A stretch of DNA of 64,000 nucleotides from Moniliella sp. 'wahieum' (GCA_003971905.1 RSEE01000019.1:186001-250000), one strand, 5' to 3'; positions 47,206 to 60,487 are shown, counted from the first letter of the stretch. A program made the numbers and translations. Notes: generated from the letters alone by a model not told the origin.

Positions 47206-48015
47206 GCGAGAGAGAGCGTTGACGACCCACTCTCCATGCCCAGACTCATTCATCATCATTGTGTATGGCCATCCATTGCTTACCATAATTGACGTTTCTT
47301 CACCCTCGTTCCAACTTCACTCTTCGCTGTAATAGCACGCATTCTTTAAACATATAATGTCCACTCCCGCCAACGGCCAACGGGCGTATCATCACCGGCG
47401 GGGGGCTCCATACTTCGCCGTTTTCAAACTAGGCAGAGTAGCAGAGGTTCTATCTCAAGGCAAAGGCACTTTCGGCCCCTTGCTGCTGCTTTTATTCCTA
47501 GTATGCAGAGCTACACTGCATAATAGTCTCAAAACTATTGACAGGCGGTGGTTATAGTGCACACGGGAGTAGATTGTCAAGGCACTTTGATGGCCGGGTT
47601 TATGCACAGAGTTGGGGAGAGAGAATGAGTGGGGGGGCTGGGGGAGACGCTCGTGTATGTTGGGAGCTTTGTCCCTAGGCCTCCTCTCGAGCCTCAGGTT
47701 GATGAGCCGATGAGCCCAAACCCCCAATCCCCAAACCAAATGCTCCTAAGGCCAATGGCCATCGGAGTGGTGTGGGGCAAACCAAACCCCACCACCTCGC
47801 AGCGGCGAAAAGAAAATGGCAGTCACGTGATGTCTCAAGGAAATGGATGGGAACAACCCTATTCTAATGAGTGTGACCCCGTGCTACTGTTTCCTCATTA
47901 CTCGCCGCAGCAACCCTGGCCTTGTTCTGGCGATCCTCAGTATAGTTGCTTCGGGTCGCCTGGTGTCGCCGCAGACCCGAACGTCCCAAGCCAGTCCACC
48001 GACTCTGCATCCGAC
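47206..48015. other. Spacer and leader before RPL26
   Basis: About 810 bp. It should contain the RPL26 promoter and perhaps a tiny first exon, since fungal RPL26 often begins with a few residues before an intron. No other gene was recognised. Confidence 0.45.
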
Positions 48016-48649
48016 ATGGTCTCCTCCAGCCGTCGCACGAACCGCAAGATCCAGCTGAGCGCACCGGCGCATCTGCGCCGCAAGCTCATGAGCTCGCCTC
48101 TGAGCAAAGAGCTCCGCGCTGAGCACGGCGTAAGTACCCTTCCCTGTTGGAATCGGGATTGTTGTACGGGACAATCTGGGGCGTAACGAGACCACGGGCG
48201 GGATGGCGGGCATTGCGCCATTCGCAACTGGGGAATTATTTCTCCTCCCGTTCTGGAGGACGTATGCCCGGGTGGCCCGTACTGCGCCTGGATACTTCAT
48301 ATCGGCACTTAACTGGCGCGAATTGGCGAAGAAAACCTTGACTGACTCGAGTGGCCCTTTACAGATCCGCTCCATGCCCATCGTCAAGGGCGATGAAGTC
48401 CAGATTGTCCGCGGCTCGAAGAAGGGCGCTGAGGGTCGTGTGACCCAGGTGTACCGCAAGAAGTGGGTCATCCACGTTGACCGTGTGGAGCGTGAGAAGG
48501 CCAAGGAGCAGACTGTGCCCATCCCAGTTGCCGCCTCCAACGTGGTGATTACCAAGCTTAAGCTCGACAAGAGCCGCAAGGTTATCATCGCCCGCAAGTC
48601 GGGCAAGCCTGTGGCAGATGCGGAGGGTGACGTTGAGATGAAGGCCTAA
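48016..48649 (+). CDS. RPL26: Large-subunit ribosomal protein uL24 (RPL26)
   Basis: Cytosolic 60S protein near the polypeptide exit. Exon 1 reads [37 protein letters not shown]; then a 235-nt intron (48130-48364, GTAAGT to TTACAG) and exon 2 with [20 protein letters not shown] (KOW motif), [16 protein letters not shown] and [20 protein letters not shown], ending DVEMKA. No frame change is needed. The family N-terminus is M-K-F-x-S-D-V-S-S-S-R-R, and the genome reads [10 protein letters not shown], so the true start is either this Met or a few codons in an upstream mini-exon. The intron is several times longer than most others here; I saw no box C/D snoRNA in it. Confidence 0.93.
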
Positions 48650-49990
48650 AGGTTGGTTAGTCTCTCTTCCTGTCCTTTATCCTCAACTTTCCTCATCTCC
48701 ATTCCGTCTTCCTCTTCAGAGACGTCCATATCCCAAAAAAAACACAGGAGCACGGTACCAGCTCATGGCCATGGCCAAGGTCGTGGTTGCTGGTCTTTGC
48801 TGGTGGCAGTTCTTGTTGCCGTTGGCGCATGCTGGCGAAAGTTGGTATTGTGGCCAACGTGTGTGCGTTGTTATGCGAATGCCCATGATCTAAGTGGCCT
48901 ACAAACGGCATATGGCTGAAACGGTCCGTGTCAGAGGAAGAGGCCGCCAGCTCTGAAGGGTCGTCATCGATAGATGTGCAGGGAGGAGAGAGGAGAAGAT
49001 CGATACGGCGGCTCACGCCCGGTTGGTGGCCGGTGAGTGGCACAATAGAGAGGATGCTCTGTAGCACGTAACACGTAGCGCGCAACGCCTTACAGCTTAC
49101 GCCCACAATGCAAGTGTCCTCGGTGTGCTCCTATTTAGGCCGTATGTAGGCGGGAAAGGGACCGATGGCTCATGCACTGAAGTGAATGAGGGGCAAGGGG
49201 CTGGGTCCCAGCGCTCGGCGGCGGCCCACAGGGCGCAATCGAATTGGGCAGGCCGGCACGTTGAGTCGCTTGGGCTAGCAATGCGGTGGCTGCCAGGAGA
49301 CCCGAAGTAGGCATTGCAGGGAGTAACATGTAACAGCGGATCATGTAACGTGTGGCGCGTGGCGCGTACCAGGGTATTGATGCCGACGGTGTGGGGATCA
49401 AGAGGGCGGAGTGGGAATGAACACACCAGGCGCGCTCACAGGCGCTCAGGCACTCAGGCTGACGCTGAGGATTGAGTTCCTGAGTACTCCCTCAGTACGG
49501 AGTCGGACCTTAGCCAGGCCTAGACGCCAGCGCTTGTGACATGTGGCCCGTGAGGCGTGGCGTCACGCGTGACATGTGGCATGGGAGTGGCTGGGCCAGC
49601 ACGGGGCGAGCATGGGGCGAGCTGCAAGGAGTGGGTCTAAAGCTTTTAAAGGCATTGACGTTCCCATTGTTGGTGTTTGACCTCCGTTGTTTACCCAGAC
49701 GGAGGACCGCACGTTGAGCGCGCCAGTACGCAAGTCCTCAACGTCAACGTTCAACCTGCTCGGGAGATCAATGACTTATGAGGTCATGGGGATCGAGGAA
49801 CAGATCGTCAGAGAGAACTCCACGTAAGCATGGCAGCAGTGTGGCTCTCTTTCTCCTCCAACCCACACCTGTGACTTTTGCCCCTGCTCTACGTCCACAT
49901 GGAAGCAGACGCCATCGCCATCGCCGCCGCCCTCATCATCAGCTCCAGTTGAGCGAGTTTTTCCAAGAACGTTACAGACCAGCCCTCGCC
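48650..49990. other. Intergenic stretch (about 1.3 kb)
   Basis: No gene supported. Repeated words include AACACGTAGCGCGCAACGC (about 49071-49089), TAACATGTAACAG and ACGTGTGGCGCGTGGCGCG (about 49324-49367), and a region with CGTGAGGCGTGGCGTCACGCG (about 49549-49569) flanked by two GACATGTGG copies. The last 150 bp are the peroxiredoxin leader. Confidence 0.5.
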
Positions 49991-52627
49991 ATGCCGTCCC
50001 ACCGCATCAAGCACTTCCCAATGGTCAAAGAGCATGGGCTCACCACTCAGCTCACCACCCTGGTTTCCCTCCCTGTTTCCACCTCCTCTTCCAACCCCAT
50101 TTTGCGCCAGCCGGCGCCCGACTTCGACATGCTTGATCACCACGGCCAAGTCCACACCCTGCACTCCTATATCTCCATGGGCAAACCAGTGGTCCTCTTC
50201 TTCTACCCGCTCGCGGGCTCGCCCTTTTGTACCAAGCAGCTCTGTGCCCCCGCTCTATGCAGCTCGTCGCGCCTTCCTTCTCTCCTGCCGCCGTCACCCT
50301 CATCGGTGTGTCACAAGACTCGCCCACCCGCATCGCCCAGTTTGTCCAGCAGCACAGCATTTCCTATCCGGTCCTCTCCGATGTCGACCGCACAGTACAC
50401 AACGCCTACGGCGTAGGCACCATCCTTATGGGCTCATGAACCGTAAGTCACTAGTCAATAGTCACTAGTCCTTTCCCGCCACCGGCACCCTGACCGACTG
50501 ACCCTTCATGTTTCTGATTTGCCTTTGTTTGTTGCACCTTGAACGTTCAGAGCGCACCACCTTTGTGATTGACACACGGGGCATTGTTCGAGGCTCCGCA
50601 GAGGGTACATTCAATTACAAAGGTCACATCAAATACGTCGAGCGTTGGCTAACTCGCATCGGTGACGAGGAAGCATTCCTGTCTCAAGGTGGCCCAGCGG
50701 CCGAGTTGATCCAGCAGCGCTTTTTCGACACAGCCCCAACACCGTCCCGTCTCACCTCCGAGCCTCAGGATACACCATCAGAACCCGAGGGGTCACCCTT
50801 ACCGGCAGCCGTCTACGCCTCCTCCCGGGTCGCCACTAGCTCAGGTCTCATTCGCCCGTCCCAGGCTGTGGTCAATGCTCTCCGCACCGACGTCTCAAAT
50901 GAAGAACTGAACAGCTCCGGCCCTCTATCCAAGTTGGCTCCCGTACCTGCGCTCACACACTCTTTACTCTCTCCGGAGCCGCCTGTGTACGAGAACGTGG
51001 ACGAGAGATCCAATTCTAGCTCCCTCGCTCCCTGGAACAATTCATCCTCCACCAGTCGCATCAGCCCCTCATCCAGTGAATGGCAAACTCACTACCAGAG
51101 TCAACCGCAGAACAATTCCTATCCCGATCTGAATGCCCCATCACTTCTCCAAGGCATGGGCTTAGAACCGGCAAGCCCTGAGGCGGTATATGGTAGCCCA
51201 TTGCAGCAGACTCCATCAGCCCGACCAAGCGGATGGGCCCCAAGCATCACGAGCCTCTTGGGCGCAGACGTGCCCTCGCGTCCTCCAGCTGATGACTCGA
51301 TCTCTGAACCGGATTCACCCTTGGACCAAAACCCTCCCATCGCGCGGCGGACTCGGCCATCCAACGTTGTCTCCACAAGAGGATACGAGGAGAACGAAAG
51401 TGCTTCCGACTCGGAATGGTCGATTGCCAATGATTTTCCCAGCCCTGTACATGATTCTGTTGCGGAAGACGCACCGATACCTCCAAAGGCACAGTCCATG
51501 GCTTTGGGCGGATATCCGTCACCCCACTTCTCTTTCATACCTCTCAGTCGGACTCGAACCTACGCCGGTCCTCTAGGGGACACAGTCGCAATGGCCCATG
51601 TATCGCCGGCTCCAGTACGCGAGCCAGCTTCAACTTGTCTTTACCTTACTCAGCCACGAAGCGGGGTGGAGAGGCGCACGAGAGTGTGCAATCCCCCAAC
51701 CGGGTTCGGGTTCACCAAGGCCTTACAGAGCCTCCTGTTCCTTCACTTCCATCTGGTTTACCTCTTATACCTGAGCAACTTGGCTTGACTACACCTGATG
51801 CGAGCAATGCGAATGGCCTTGTGCGCGTGGGTTCTACACCTACTATCAACCGCCCCCCTCCGATTATGTCGGGCTTCAAACAACTTGGTCCCCATGCTGA
51901 TTCAGTCAGTTCCGATTGTCGCCCTTCTGCGTCACTCAGCGTTCCCAATCCCACTGGGTGCACAGGTGACCTTACCGTACCCGAGGACTCCGGAATGGTC
52001 CCAGCCCTCGCTGCTTCTAACTTATCGGTAATCGCACCGAGAAAACGCACTTCTGCCCCTGTACCTATGGCTCCTCCTCATCCCCCAGCGCAGGAATCCC
52101 GCCCCACACTTTTAACCCCTACCTCTGTAGCGCCAAGTTCGTATCTTGAGCAACGCGGTTCTGGTGAAGTCCCTCCTTCATTTTCCCCCCTCGTTTTGCA
52201 TACCCCGCTTCCATCTGAACGCGGCAGTGTCAACCAAGATGTCACCTATCCCCGCTCAGCTCCGTCGCGGCTACGTTCCGCTAAGTCTTACAACACCCTA
52301 GCCACGGAAACGCTTACGCCGGAACACTTCCGCACCCGCGTGCGCTCCCGTCCCACTCGTAACAAAGGTATTAGTGCAACTCCTTCCTTCTCTACCGTGC
52401 CTGGATACCAGCATACAAGTACTGCCGCCTCGGGAAACCAGGCCCTCTCCCCCAACGCGGGGGTGGGTGCGCGTTGGGTTCCCCCTTCCCGTGGCGGCTC
52501 CACACCTTGGCCCTCCAACATTAGGCGCCCCTTATTTTCCTTGGGCCTGGAGCATGCCCACTCGTCCCCCAACTTACTGGACTGGGAAAACCGATTCGGG
52601 CTGCCCCTCGACAAACGACGGAGGTGA
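49991..52627 (+). CDS. Peroxiredoxin Q (Dot5/BCP type) fused to a long disordered tail
   Basis: Thiol peroxidase of the PrxQ/BCP group, reducing hydroperoxides with thioredoxin. From MPSHRIKHFPMVKEHG the fold shows APDFDMLDHHGQVHTLHSY, KPVVLFFYPLAGSPFCTKQLC (peroxidatic Cys and resolving Cys in C-x4-C), VTLIGVSQDSPTRIAQFVQQ, YPVLSDVDRTVHNAYGV, and, after a 108-nt intron (50443-50550, GTAAGT to TTCAG), TTFVIDTRGIVRGSAEGTFNYKGH. Instead of stopping at about 210 residues, the frame continues for roughly 675 residues of Ser/Pro/Thr/Asn-rich sequence with few hydrophobics. It ends SPNLLDWENRFGLPLDKRRR. The tail stays open over about 2 kb with a single frame change near 51700. One further frame change lies near 50250 in the Prx domain. 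Confidence 0.82.
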
Positions 52628-55615
52628 GGCCAACGTCGCTGCGTCACCCCCACTATTCTATAGAACCTGGGCATGATTCTTATATATAAGTTCCATTCTT
52701 GTGTGTCTTCCTGTGCTGGGGGTATATTGTGGGTACATAATACCTCTTTTGGTTCTCTGTCCGGTTTCCTGTCAACCAATCGTCAACGCATTCATGTGCG
52801 AGCGACAGCGGAAGATGGCGTCGATATTGGCACGCTGACGAGATGGAAAACACAGTGAATGCGGTAAGCGTCAGACGAATGTGAAAATGGAGACGTTGTA
52901 GAACGCGGATGTACCCTTCTCCCTCATCCGTTCATCGGGAGAGCGGTGATATATGATACCAGTGATAGGTGGCAATATCGGAGAAGAAAGGAAGTGGGAT
53001 GGGCTAAAAAGCTGTGGAGGCGTGTCTCCTCCGCATGTCCACTACAGCTTTGCCAAATCCCATCACACTTCCGCTGTTTCTCCTAGAGGGAGATCATCGA
53101 TCAGTACCTAGGTACTCAGTACATCGGTAAGTACTGAGTCACAAAAGAGGCACTTGTCACCCGCACCGGTCACTAGGATCATCGATCACGGGTCACTAGT
53201 CACTAGTCACAGATCACTTATAATCATTTTTGTCGGAGGAACATGTGCAGCATCACGCATCACACATACGTGGGGAAAAGACGGCACCGCTAAACGCCAG
53301 AAAAAGGGAAGTGGAGACCTAGTAAGCAACGGAGGACACGGTATATACTGCACACTCACAGTTAGTACTTAGTAGTCCTTGCATGCTGAGGGCGCTGAGG
53401 AATAGACGTCCAAAATGATTGCGTTCAGTTTGAACGCGTTCAATGTCAGCCATGGATAGGAGTTATCTAGTTATTGAACTCAAAATTGGCATCATGCAAA
53501 AGAGGAATACTTTGCAGTATCTCCCCGGTGCGACAGAGTGCAATGGCCAACGGAGTACCAATAACCGGATGTGACCTGTGTTGACAGCTTGGTCCGGCTA
53601 CGTACGTGTAGCTCTCGCAGGCCACACGTACGTGATCGAGATCGATCACGATCACCGACCGAGTCTGATGGATTCTCAGGTGTGGGGCCGGTGGCCGGTG
53701 GAGGAGGAGAGGGCAAGAAGCTCGGCCGAAAAGGGGCACAGGCACTGCAAATAAACCTATAACCGTCGGCACGGAGATGCAGGGCCCCGATCACACAGGC
53801 ACAGATAGTTCAGTACTCAGTGGCACAGACACAACAGCCACCCACACGAAAGAGTGTCTCTGCGACATGTGGAGAGATGGCCGTACAATCTGCTTCTCCC
53901 AAAAATGACTTCGCGGTTGGTACTCCCGAATACTCAGTAGTGTATACTCAGTACTCAGTACTCCGAACTCTTCACAGTTCAGAGTCTGAATACTCTCGAA
54001 CTCATCGAACTCATCAGCAATCAATTAATCAATATTCAATACTCAGTACTCAGTATACACTCACCGATGAGCAATCAGCGCTAAGCCGTCGCCATTACCA
54101 TCTCTCCTCAGGCCTCAGGGGCCACAGGCCCCTCAGGCCTCAAGCTTCAAGCTCCTTCAAAAACCTTAGGTCCTTTTCAGGATCGGGGGATCGGTACTCA
54201 GTTGAGTACTCAGTGACTAGTGACTAGTGTGGCAAATGAGAGCCGCGAACAGTTCCGCGACTTGTTGTAACCAGATTGGCTGAGACTTGAGAAGACTTTT
54301 GAGAGTCTCTAAGGATCTAAGTCTAAGATCTAACGTGGCATATGCCATGTGATGCGTGACACCTTAATATGTGGCCTTAGGCCTTAGATCTTAGAGTAAG
54401 CGCTTAAAGCCGTATTGAACATCAGTGCACGTCACACACTGAGCAACTGCTGCCCAGGATAACACTCGCCCCGTTCTATGTTGTGGCGAGGCTTGGGCCA
54501 GTGTATTTCCAAGCTACTGCACTGGCGGGGCCCTTCCAAAGTCCCGTACAAGTGTGTTGTGGGGCCCGCAAGCTTTTCAAGCTTCAGCGCGCTCAGCGCT
54601 TCAGCACTCCAACTTCGTCGACAACATTTACTGACACAAAAGAGTATAGTTTCTGACTTGGTAGTAGATTACAGGTCGTACCCCCGTAGGATGGAGGCTG
54701 TATAAACCGTTGGCCAAACAGGGATGGGGCGAGAACCACGCGGTTATATCTCATGCGTGTGGATAGTCGCGCCCAAAACCGGCCACTGTCATTATAAGCT
54801 GCCTCAGGCCTTGGCCTCAGGCATCACTAGCATCACTAGCACTGGCAATTGCAATGTGTGGTCTTGCGAAAATGGAAATGACGCCTCCCGGGTACGGCCT
54901 TTGGTGGTGAATGCGGAGTTGTGTGTGCAGTGCTTTTTGGCGACTGCGGAGTATGTTGCAGTGTGCATGTTTTGCACACACTACGCGAGAAGAGTCACTG
55001 GTACGATACTCACAGTCACTGTATATTGTCACTAAAAGGGGTTTCATCGCCACGAAACGCTCTTTGCAGGTCCTATATTCATCGATGTGGACGTTCAACG
55101 CGTTCACCACATTGCAAATTAACACTATTCCATGCGGTACATTGGGCCTCAGGCTGAGGGCTGAGGCCTGACCTCAAGCCTCTCAGGGTAGTAAAATCCC
55201 CCGTCGACATCATGCTTGAGGTACAGGAGAGGGAACGCACATATAGCTGTGCAAGAGGCTTCTGCCGAGTGATGGCCCGAAAACAAGGTGTAGTACTATT
55301 ACCTCTTCACTCCGAAGCACGCAGTATAAGGCCATATCAATCCAACTGTCCTCCAACCGTCGGTCCCCTCAAAATTCATGTGCACTGGTACATGCAGTGC
55401 AGCTGTCTATACCGTTGTATAGTGTCTCGCCTCACGCGTCGCATTAGCCCCCCGCGATCACCCCACGTCTTTCCACAGTGGTAAGCCATGTGCTGTTATG
55501 CCGAGAGAGACAAATATAGGTGAGTTTTGGATAGGACACTCGCTTCTTCTGCCCGTTAAAAGAAGGAGGCAGTGAGACTCTTTTGTATCGGTATCGGCCG
55601 GTATAACGATGATAA
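52628..55615. other. Gene-poor stretch (about 3 kb) rich in short palindromic words
   Basis: No gene supported. Dense repeats of GTACTCA/AGTACTC (53930-54060, 54190-54215), CACTAGT (53170-53215, 54210-54230), CTCAGGCCTCAGG and CAAGCTTCAAGC (54108-54150, 54575-54600), GATCGAGATCGATC-like words (53635-53655) and GAACGCGTTCAA (53430-53445) are seen. TTAGATCTTAGA words lie near 54310-54395. The copia element has inserted at the right edge. Confidence 0.55.
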
Positions 55616-55620
55616 GTGCG
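55616..55620. repeat. Target-site duplication, left copy
   Basis: The five bases GTGCG directly precede the left LTR and recur directly after the right LTR, the 5-bp duplication expected for Ty1/copia integration. Confidence 0.88.
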
Positions 55621-55780
55621 TGTTGACATCCGTCCTAGGACCGCGCGGACCCTGAGTCACGTGAGTCAGCTTTCATTCCTTCCGAGCTCGCACCAGTCTT
55701 CTGGACGAGTCAGTCGCAGAAGCTTCTTAGTCCAATACGACGTTCAGTGCTCACATTCTGTGGTAGTAGCGAGGCCGACA
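55621..55780 (+). repeat. Left LTR of the copia element
   Basis: 160 bp, beginning TGTTGACATCC and ending GAGGCCGACA. It matches the right LTR over its whole length by eye. Confidence 0.93.
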
Positions 55781-58700
55781 GAGTTACATCCTTATCTGCT
55801 CATCCCTGAGCTGGCCAAAACTACACCCACCCATGGCGCCAACGCTAACACCGATCTCTCGGTCAGCGACACCACAATGGTGAACAAGCGCGATTACTGG
55901 ACACCAACCGGTCGCGATCCGCCACCGATTGGCACCGACAACGAGGAACTCATGATGCTTTGCGCCGAAGCGCACCTGTGGTTCAAGAAGACGAACGACA
56001 TCGATGTCGTTAAAGAGAAGATCAACAGAGCTATACACGACAGAGCCGAGTGGCTTGGATGGAAGGACGAACCTACGTCTATCACGACAAACTGGGTTCG
56101 ACGGGCTACGAATTTGTGGTGCAAAACATCCACCAAATGGAAACTCAACCCAACGCAACTTTGGGGGCACCTACAGGCGCAGCCTCGCGACCCGAGTACG
56201 ACCTTTACAGATCACTACGCGAGTCTCCCACCAAGAATATCAAGTGGCCTGATCTGAACAAAGACCCGTCCGCCTACAGCGCTTGGAACGAATTTCTCTT
56301 CGCGATAAAGATGCCCACCCCCACGCAAGCGACGTCGTCCAGAATGGTCGCAGCTCCCGCTACTTCACCGAGGACCTCGACAGACGCTTGCACAACCTTC
56401 TTAGGGAAGCCATGCCGTCAACCCTCTTCCGGACGATCCGCACCCACCACGAAATATCATGCACCCAGGACACGCTGAACATGCTGCGTCAGCGGTATGG
56501 ATATACGCCTACCGCAAACAGAGGGCCTCTACTCATTCGCTACTTTCGGCCCGACCAAGGAAACCGATCGGGTCGAGACTACCTCGACTACATGGAAGAG
56601 ATCAGTGCAAGCCTGACGCGAGCGGGCATCCCACTTACGGAAGAGCAGGAACGCACTGGGATCCTACTCGGCTTACGCGACATGAGCATTCGCCAGCGTG
56701 AAGAGCGCTCGAGTCTAGACAAGTTACGGCAGGCCGTGATGGACATACCAGCCGCCACGTATCCCGTGGAGAAAAAGAGAAACGGAGGCAAGCCGGTCAA
56801 CGGAGGAACGCCTTGGACTCGACCCGACAGCGGGGGACGACCCACCAGCGGGGGAAAAAACTCCAGCGGGGGCAAAGCCGGCGACGACAACCTCGCGGAC
56901 ACAAAGACCAAGGGGCAAGACCGCACCAACCAACCCTGGCGCAGCGCGACGTCTAATAAACCTGTTGTCCTCCGCGCAACCCAGGCCGAGCCAACGCTCA
57001 CGTCGCTCAGAAGCGAGCTCTCCCGAGTCTGAAGTGATTGACGTTGATGCGGGCACAGCTGACTACTAGGAACTCGGGGGCGAAATGCGAATCATCCGGG
57101 CATTATATGACAGTGGGGATTCCATCCATTTGGAAACAAATCCGTCTTCACATCCATGACCCCTTGCGACGACGAGATAGGTTGCTAACGGGACACATGT
57201 AAAGGCGGAAGGACGAGGCACGGCCACAATCCGTATCCGATGCTTAGGAGACACCAAATGGAGATAAAACTCCCCAACAGCCTATACATGCCCCGTTGTC
57301 CCGAAATCTCGTCAGTGTAGCACACCTGTCGAACACCGGAATCGCATCATACTTCGCCCCACACCAGAAGGGTATCTGGCTTGGTAACCCAGGATCCACC
57401 CTACGAAAAGTAACCGGCAGTGACTATCAATTCACGATCTTACACAACCCGCGAACGCCACCCACACCCCTGCGGGCCATGGCGACCAAACCGATCAAAC
57501 CGGCCGACCCACCCTCACCCCAAACTCCCTCGCAGCATCCCTGGCCCTGGACCACGTCTCTAAAGCCCACAAACGCTGGAACCACGCAGCCATCGACCTC
57601 CTCCCCTGGCTTACACGATCGGAAACCGCAGGCCTCCGCGTCACAGCCAAGCATATCTCCCTCTGTCGTTCAGAGTGGGATTGCCCACATGCGCGGTGGC
57701 ACTAGCGACAGCATCGCCCCATCCGAGCCGGGACCGCCTCCGATCCAAAGACCTTTCGAGGTCCTCCACGTCGACGTAGTAGACCTCCCCCGGGTAACCG
57801 GCATGGGGCACGGATACGCCCTCGTCGCCGTTGATGACTTCACGCGGTACGTCTTCACCACACGATCCCGACAAAGGGCGCTGCAACGAAGGAACTGCGG
57901 AACCTCATATTGCGGGAGCAACGCTACGGCCCGGACAGACTGCTGCGGACTTTGCGCACGGACAACGCCCCGAATTGACAAGCGCACTGCAACCTTTTCT
58001 GGACGAGCAAGGCATCACGTCAGAACGACATCCCGGGGCAGAGTGCTAGCAACGGTTGGCTGAGCGTGCCATCCGAACCATAACGACTCGTGCAAGGCAG
58101 TTGCTCTGGGTACAGGTCTTCCGACGTCGGACTGGTGGAACACAGCCTCCACGCTGCTGCTTCACCCAAAACCAAATGCCACTCAAAACATCCGGGGAAG
58201 ACAACAAATCGCGATTTGAGCGATACAAAGGCCACGCATACTCGTTACCGATGCAACCCTTTGGCCGCGTTGCATACCTCCATCTGCCCGAGTCACGCCG
58301 CGAGCACAAGCTCAGCGCGCGGGCAGAGGAAGGTATGCTGGTAGGATACCACCATCAGCGCGGATCAAAGGGATGGCTCTTCGCCACATACCAACCATCC
58401 CTGGGTACCTTCACCTACCGCTGGTCGAAACCGTACAAATGGGGCAACGCCATCTACCCCCATCTCCACCCCGACCACTTCCCACCCGACATCTCCAAAT
58501 CACCTCAAATTAAAATCGACAGTGAAAAAGACGCTAACCCTACTCCGCCAGCCGCGGCAGCACCCATGCCCCGAACCGCCGCCACACCCCAGACACCCGC
58601 TCCCACCACCACCCCCCCTCCGCGCCGCTACCCCTCCGCCAGCGCACCACCCGCACCTCCCTCGACCTGCACACACTCCCAATCGCTGACGACCCCACCG

Positions 58701-60487
58701 ACACGACCTACCATGCTCGTGCTGCAGCCGCCACGCCCCACTGCGCCGCACCAGAGATCGGCATCGCCCGCCCCCTACCTGACACATCCGCCCCCCCGTT
58801 TGCCGACACAGTTCAACCTCCCGAATACGCCGCCATGACTGCTCTCAGCGCACCCATCCACCCGGACACGGTTCAGCTCACCAAGGATGGCGTACCCCTC
58901 GCTCCCAAGACGCTCAAGGGTCTCGAGACTCACCCCTCCTTTGCCATGGTCAAGCAGGCTATGGCCGACGAGGTGGCCACACTCGCGCGATACGGCACCT
59001 ACGAGGCTACGTACCCACCACCGGGTGCACAAATCCTCATAGGACTATGGCGCATCACCACAAAGACGGACGCCGAGGGCCGGTTCCTGCGCCACCGCGC
59101 GCGCTTTGTCGCGGGCGGACACCAACAATCGGCCGAGACTTGGGGCCAGACGTTCGCACCATCGGTGCGCACACCTGCCATCCTGACCCTCGTCGTGCTG
59201 GCCGAGAAGTATAAGTTTGGCCTCTTCTCGGCGGACGTCAATGCAGCGTACCTGAACGCCCCCCTCGAAGAAGCAGTCTACATCCGCCCACCCCCCTACT
59301 TCCCCGAAGCGGGTGGTCGCGTGTGGCGTCTCAAGAAGAGTCTATACGGGCTACATCAGAGCGGAGCAAACTGGGCACGATACATCCGGAACCTGCTGCG
59401 TGACAAGCTCGGCTTCACGCAAAGCTTGACCGAGCCCTGCTTGTTCGTGCGCGCTGCACCACCGGGTGAGCAGATCCTCCTGGCGGTCCACACCGACGAT
59501 CTGCTCCTCGCATGCAAGTCACACCAAAAGTACGAGGAGTTTATGGCCGAGATAAACACACACATTGATGTTCGTGGTAACGGTCCCCTTCACTACCACC
59601 TGGGATGCCAATACGATCGGATCGGTGGGGAGCTGTACCTGAGCCAACCAAAGTTCATCGAGGAAGTGGTGGCAAAGCACCACATCAAAGCCCCGTGGAT
59701 CCGGACTCTCCCACATCCCGTACGGATGATACCGCCCCGTGCCGACCCTGAACCCCCATCCCTCCCAGCCTTGCGCAAGGCATATCAGGGGAAGATCGGA
59801 TCGGGACTGTGGGCTGCACGAATGGGCCGGCCTGACTCCCTCTTCGCTATCACGGCCCTCAGCAGAGCCGCTGCCGACCCATCGCAGCAGCATCATCAAG
59901 CAGTCGATGACTTCCTTCGCTACCTGTACCATACTCGAGGAAAGGGCCTGAGGTTGACCCCAACATCAGATGCACCGGCCATTGCGCTGTATACAGATTC
60001 CGACTTGGCGGGAGATCCCATCCAGGCACGCTCCACATCTGGATGCCTACTGATGGTGTACGGTGTGCCGGTGTCGTGGCGATCCATTCTTCAGCCGAAG
60101 AGCGTTACCAGTACCGCCGCCGCCGAATATACGGCAGGATATGATGGACTGGTTGACGCCAACTATGTCAAGAACATCATGATCGAGCTTGGGGCCATCG
60201 GCGAGGGTACACCCATTCATTGGTATTGCGACAATAAGTCTGTCGTCGATCTCGCCCACAAATTTGGCAGCACCGGCAAGCTCCGAGAGCTGAAGATCCG
60301 GTACCACAATGTACGGCAACACGTGGACTCGGGCGAGGCCATACTTGTACACATCCCCGGCGAAAGGAACCCAGCGGACGTCCTCACCAAGCCTCTCGGC
60401 CGTCCCGCCCTGACAAGCCATCTTGCTCAACTCCGCGTCGAGGAGATGGATCCAGTCCACATGACTGGGCCCTCCGGTCAGCGGGGG

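Noticed and set aside
53930-54060. Possible CRISPR-like array of GTACTCA repeats
   Set aside because: Units are only about 7 bp, irregular and without spacers of constant length. This is eukaryotic low-complexity DNA.
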